Shown here: positions 5,802 through 6,071 of the stretch, piece by piece
Numbering within the stretch: position 1 is the stretch's first letter
Layout: each line of letters starts with the position of its first letter
Origin: Cytophagales bacterium
GTDB taxonomy: Bacteria; Bacteroidota; Bacteroidia; Cytophagales; Cyclobacteriaceae
DNA length: 6,071 bases
Assembly (NCBI GenBank): GCA_003541895.1
Contig: DPLR01000094.1
Span: 1-6,071 of the forward strand
Direction: 5' to 3'
The notes under the pieces: generated by a model
Seen by the model: the letters and a program-made list of their open reading frames with translations, nothing else
The model's database searches: none
What the model was told of the DNA's origin: nothing
Made by a program: the position numbers and the translations under genes

Positions 5802-6071
5802 ATGTCAGAGCAACACGGCAATCATGAAAATCAGCAGGCTGCAATCAAGGCAACGTATTTCAGCATTGTTGGTAACACATTGCTCGCCACACTCAAATGG
5901 TTGGCTGGTTATTTTGGTAATTCATACGCGCTCATTGCCGATGCGATTGAATCAACTTCCGATATTTTTTCTTCTTTAATGGTTTGGTTTGGCCTTACTT
6001 ATGCAAGCCGGCCTGCCGATGAGAATCATCCGTACGGCCACGGCCGTGCCGAGCCGCTCGTAACTTTTTTG
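5802..6071 (+). CDS. Cation diffusion facilitator (CDF) family transporter, N-terminal part
   Basis: 90 codons from ATG at 5802-5804 to the right edge; a full CDF protein is usually about 300 residues, so roughly two thirds is missing. A short His-containing cytoplasmic leader (MSEQHGNHENQQ) precedes transmembrane helix 1 (about 17-37). SYALIADAIESTSDIFSSL (41-59) is helix 2 with the intramembrane metal site, and the cytoplasmic loop D73-E-N-H76-P-Y-G-H80-G-R-A-E follows. Aligned with E. coli YiiP, D54 matches D49, and D73, H76 and H80 match site-B residues D68, H71 and H75. The position of YiiP D45 is Glu50. CDF proteins are inner-membrane antiporters that expel Zn, Fe, Co, Mn or similar divalent ions in exchange for protons; the altered site prevents naming the metal. 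A TTG at 5797 in another frame is not the start. Confidence 0.93.
   Translation, partial: MSEQHGNHENQQAAIKATYFSIVGNTLLATLKWLAGYFGNSYALIADAIESTSDIFSSLMVWFGLTYASRPADENHPYGHGRAEPLVTFL

Overview
The window looks like chromosomal DNA of a Bacteroidota bacterium, probably of the Cytophagales/Flavobacteriia kind. The reasons are: promoter elements of the TAnnTTTG (-7) type, A-rich leaders that mostly lack Shine-Dalgarno sequences, a Tat-exported xylose-isomerase-like TIM-barrel protein, and a moderate-GC background (hand counts of sampled 60-base lines give 43-48% GC). No RNA gene, IS element or CRISPR array is visible. Coding density is high: no gene-free stretch exceeds about 155 bases.

Layout. 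Six genes lie on the minus strand. In transcription order they are: a Tat-exported sugar phosphate isomerase/epimerase-like protein (4693-5646), a SIR2-like protein (3370-4665), a Crp/Fnr regulator (2772-3350), an F420-reductase-type NAD(P)-binding protein (2055-2681), a YceI-like protein (1461-2018), a rho-independent terminator (about 1412-1435), and a CbbX/SpoVK-type AAA+ ATPase that starts at 1346 and runs off the left edge. On the plus strand, the first 90 codons of a cation diffusion facilitator start at 5802 and run off the right edge. The 155-base gap at 5647-5801 is a divergent promoter region.

How the genes fit together. The best-supported link is regulatory. The Crp/Fnr protein has an FNR-type recognition helix (E180-x-x-S183-R184). 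Directly behind its own gene is a perfect FNR-type palindrome, TTGATnnnnATCAA (2755-2768), placed about 62 bases upstream of the inferred start site of a promoter with a perfect TAnnTTTG element. That promoter should drive the reductase and yceI genes, which end at the terminator. So regulator, operator and a two-gene target unit are readable in one stretch. The regulator lacks the cysteines of FNR and the key cAMP-binding arginine, so its signal is unknown.

The SIR2-like gene is the accessory-looking element. It is clearly more AT-rich than its neighbours and is packed between the TIM-barrel gene (27-base gap) and the regulator (19-base gap). It carries the signatures of the SIR2 NAD-hydrolysing domains used in phage defence, but has no recognisable partner gene here. 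The AAA+ protein is also notable: about 300 residues before its ATPase domain hold two diverged copies of an unassigned domain, each with a WGxxTPG motif.
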